Of a stretch of 16,862 nucleotides of DNA, positions 15,705-16,862 are shown in pieces. This DNA is from RGIG8785 sp045655245 (GTDB taxonomy: Bacteria; Bacillota; Clostridia; RGIG8785). Every line of letters begins with the position of its first letter. Position 1 is the stretch's first letter. The notes under the pieces were generated by a model that was not told the DNA's origin, made no database searches, and worked only from the letters and a program-made list of their open reading frames with translations. Made by a program: the position numbers and the translations under genes. Location: the NCBI GenBank assembly GCA_045655245.1, contig JAZOOX010000041.1:1-16862 (forward strand). The letters run 5' to 3'.

Positions 15705-16418
15705 TTAAGCCTCGTCTTGTAACTTCATGATTTTTGTAATCCCCGACCGTGCCAACCGTAACAGTTCGGTCAGTTGGGTTTCGTCAAAGGGGGTCTGTTC
15801 CCCCGTTCCCTGCAGCTCGATGAACTTGCCCTCGGCGGTCATCACCACGTTCATATCCACTTCGGCATGGGAGTCCTCGGCATAGCAAAGGTCCAGCAGG
15901 GGCAATCCGTCCACGATGCCTACCGAAATGGCGGCAACCTGACCGATTAAGGGGTTTTCTTCCACCAGCCCTTTTTCCACCAGCTTGGCACAGGCATCCC
16001 GCAGTGCCACAAAGGCGCCGCAAATGGATGCGGTACGGGTACCGCCGTCCGCCTGAATAACGTCACAGTCTACAGTAATCGTCCGTTCCCCCAAAGCGGG
16101 CAGGGATACGACCGTGCGCAGGGAGCGGCCGATTAAGCGTTGGATTTCCGCCGCGCGACCGTTGAGCTTCAGTTTGTTAATGTCCCGCTGGTTGCGGGTT
16201 GCGGTGGCACGGGGAAGCATGGAATACTCTGCCGTGACCCAGCCTTCACCGCTGCCTTTTTTGTGGGGTGGAACCCGTTCCTCCACCGAAGCGTTACAAA
16301 GCACTTTGGTATCGCCGCAGGTCACCAAAACCGAGCCTTCGGCATACTTGGTATAGTTCCGTTGAAAAAAGATGGGGCGGAGTTCTTCCGACCCACGCCC
16401 GTCAATACGAAGGTTCAT
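15705..16418 (-). CDS. rph: Ribonuclease PH
   Basis: This 237-residue phosphorolytic 3'-5' exonuclease trims tRNA 3' ends using phosphate. Motifs match the family: RIDGRGSEELRP (4-15), GSGEGWVTAEYSMLPRAT (55-72), GRAAEIQRLIGRSLR (87-101), and DCDVIQADGGTRTASI (117-132), whose GGTRT forms the phosphate site. The length is normal and there is no frameshift, unlike the broken rph of E. coli K-12. The ATG follows an AAGGAAGG site with a slightly long gap of 11 bp. It is the first gene of the rph-rdgB operon. Confidence 0.97.
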   Translation of the reverse strand: MNLRIDGRGSEELRPIFFQRNYTKYAEGSVLVTCGDTKVLCNASVEERVPPHKKGSGEGWVTAEYSMLPRATATRNQRDINKLKLNGRAAEIQRLIGRSLRTVVSLPALGERTITVDCDVIQADGGTRTASICGAFVALRDACAKLVEKGLVEENPLIGQVAAISVGIVDGLPLLDLCYAEDSHAEVDMNVVMTAEGKFIELQGTGEQTPFDETQLTELLRLARSGITKIMKLQDEA

Positions 16419-16451
16419 CCGTAAGTCATCCTTCCTTCATTTGCTAAGGGT

Positions 16452-16480
16452 ATTTTACCATCTATGGCAAATAAAGTCAA
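16452..16480 (-). promoter_or_regulatory. Sigma-A promoter of rph-rdgB
   Basis: On the minus strand, TTGACT (16475-16480) is followed after 17 bp by TAAAAT (16452-16457). The -35 box overlaps the TGA stop of gpr. No terminator hairpin is visible between gpr and rph. Confidence 0.72.
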
Positions 16481-16862
16481 GTGATTATCAACTCCCGCAC
16501 CACTTGGGGGTCGGTGCGGGGCTGTAACGCCACCGAAAGGGCTTCCCCCAGGATCCCCGCCAAACGGCGCACCCGTCCGTCCATTTCTTTGGGGGTGACG
16601 ATCTGGTTCTGCTCGGCACCGCCCAGGACCTCTACCAGGACCCCGCGACGGTCGGCGTCGCTCATCCCCGCAAAAAAAGCCGCAAAGGAATCGGGAGCGT
16701 GGCGGCACAACCCCGACAGGGCATCGGCGGCAATGGTGGCGGCGTCTACCACCGTAGGCACCCCCACCGAGAAAACGGGCGCCCCCAACGTTGACTCGTC
16801 CAGTGCAAGGCGGTGGTTGCCGATCCCCGCCCCCGGCTGGATGCCCGTGTCCGACAGCTGAA
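16477..16862 (-). CDS. gpr: Germination protease GPR, C-terminal part (5' end outside the window)
   Basis: The visible 127 codons read QLSDTGIQPGAGIGNHR, then LGAPVFSVGVPTVVDAATI, and near the end QIVTPKEMDGRVRRLAGILGEALSVAL. These three blocks are hallmarks of GPR, the atypical aspartic protease (family A25) that degrades small acid-soluble spore proteins during germination. The aspartates in SDTG and PTVVDA are conserved in the family. The reading frame stays open through the end of the window, so the start lies beyond base 16862. The gene marks the organism as a spore former or a descendant of one. The stop codon overlaps the rph promoter. Confidence 0.95.
   Translation of the reverse strand, partial: QLSDTGIQPGAGIGNHRLALDESTLGAPVFSVGVPTVVDAATIAADALSGLCRHAPDSFAAFFAGMSDADRRGVLVEVLGGAEQNQIVTPKEMDGRVRRLAGILGEALSVALQPRTDPQVVRELIIT

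Noticed and set aside
16415..16708. Minus-strand 97-codon open frame overlapping gpr and the rph start.
   Set aside because: It is out of frame with the clear gpr coding sequence, crosses the rph promoter, and its translation is Arg/Pro/Gly-rich shadow sequence.

Overview
The window looks like chromosomal DNA of a spore-forming Clostridia-type Firmicute, probably a gut or anaerobic lineage. The evidence is a germination protease (gpr) fragment, the hisS-aspS and lon-engB gene pairs that are usual in Firmicutes, strong AGGAGG ribosome binding sites, and sigma-A promoters with 17-bp spacers. Most genes are GC-rich (about 55-63% in lines counted by hand). Every gene I can support lies on the minus strand, so transcription runs from high to low coordinates.

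Read in the direction of transcription: the window opens with the 3' part of gpr, then rph-rdgB (RNase PH and a house-cleaning nucleotide pyrophosphatase). Next comes lon-engB, whose promoter is nested in the rdgB terminator. A membrane-anchored polysaccharide deacetylase follows, then a sodium-coupled amino-acid transporter (NSS family) with a small lipoprotein. A 422-bp gene-free stretch holds three and a partial fourth copy of a ~94-bp tandem repeat, each with an invariant perfect dyad. It ends in the promoter of a three-gene surface glycosylation operon: a DUF6056-like polytopic protein, a GtrB-like bactoprenol glycosyltransferase and a GtrA-family flippase.

The block at about 4130-5810 is clearly more AT-rich. 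It holds a two-gene cassette: a secreted papain-like cysteine protease (WCWAA family) and a secreted or anchored single-pass membrane protein of unknown function. It has its own promoter, a leader with a terminator-like hairpin just before the ribosome binding site, and a strong terminator. It looks like an accessory, probably acquired module. The window closes with hisS-aspS and a tightly coupled ABC-2 type exporter (ATPase and the first 20 codons of a permease).

The most interesting items are the repeat/dyad array upstream of the glycosylation operon, the AT-rich protease cassette with its attenuator-like leader, and the promoter folded into a terminator between rdgB and lon. No tRNA, rRNA, CRISPR array or intact insertion sequence was seen.
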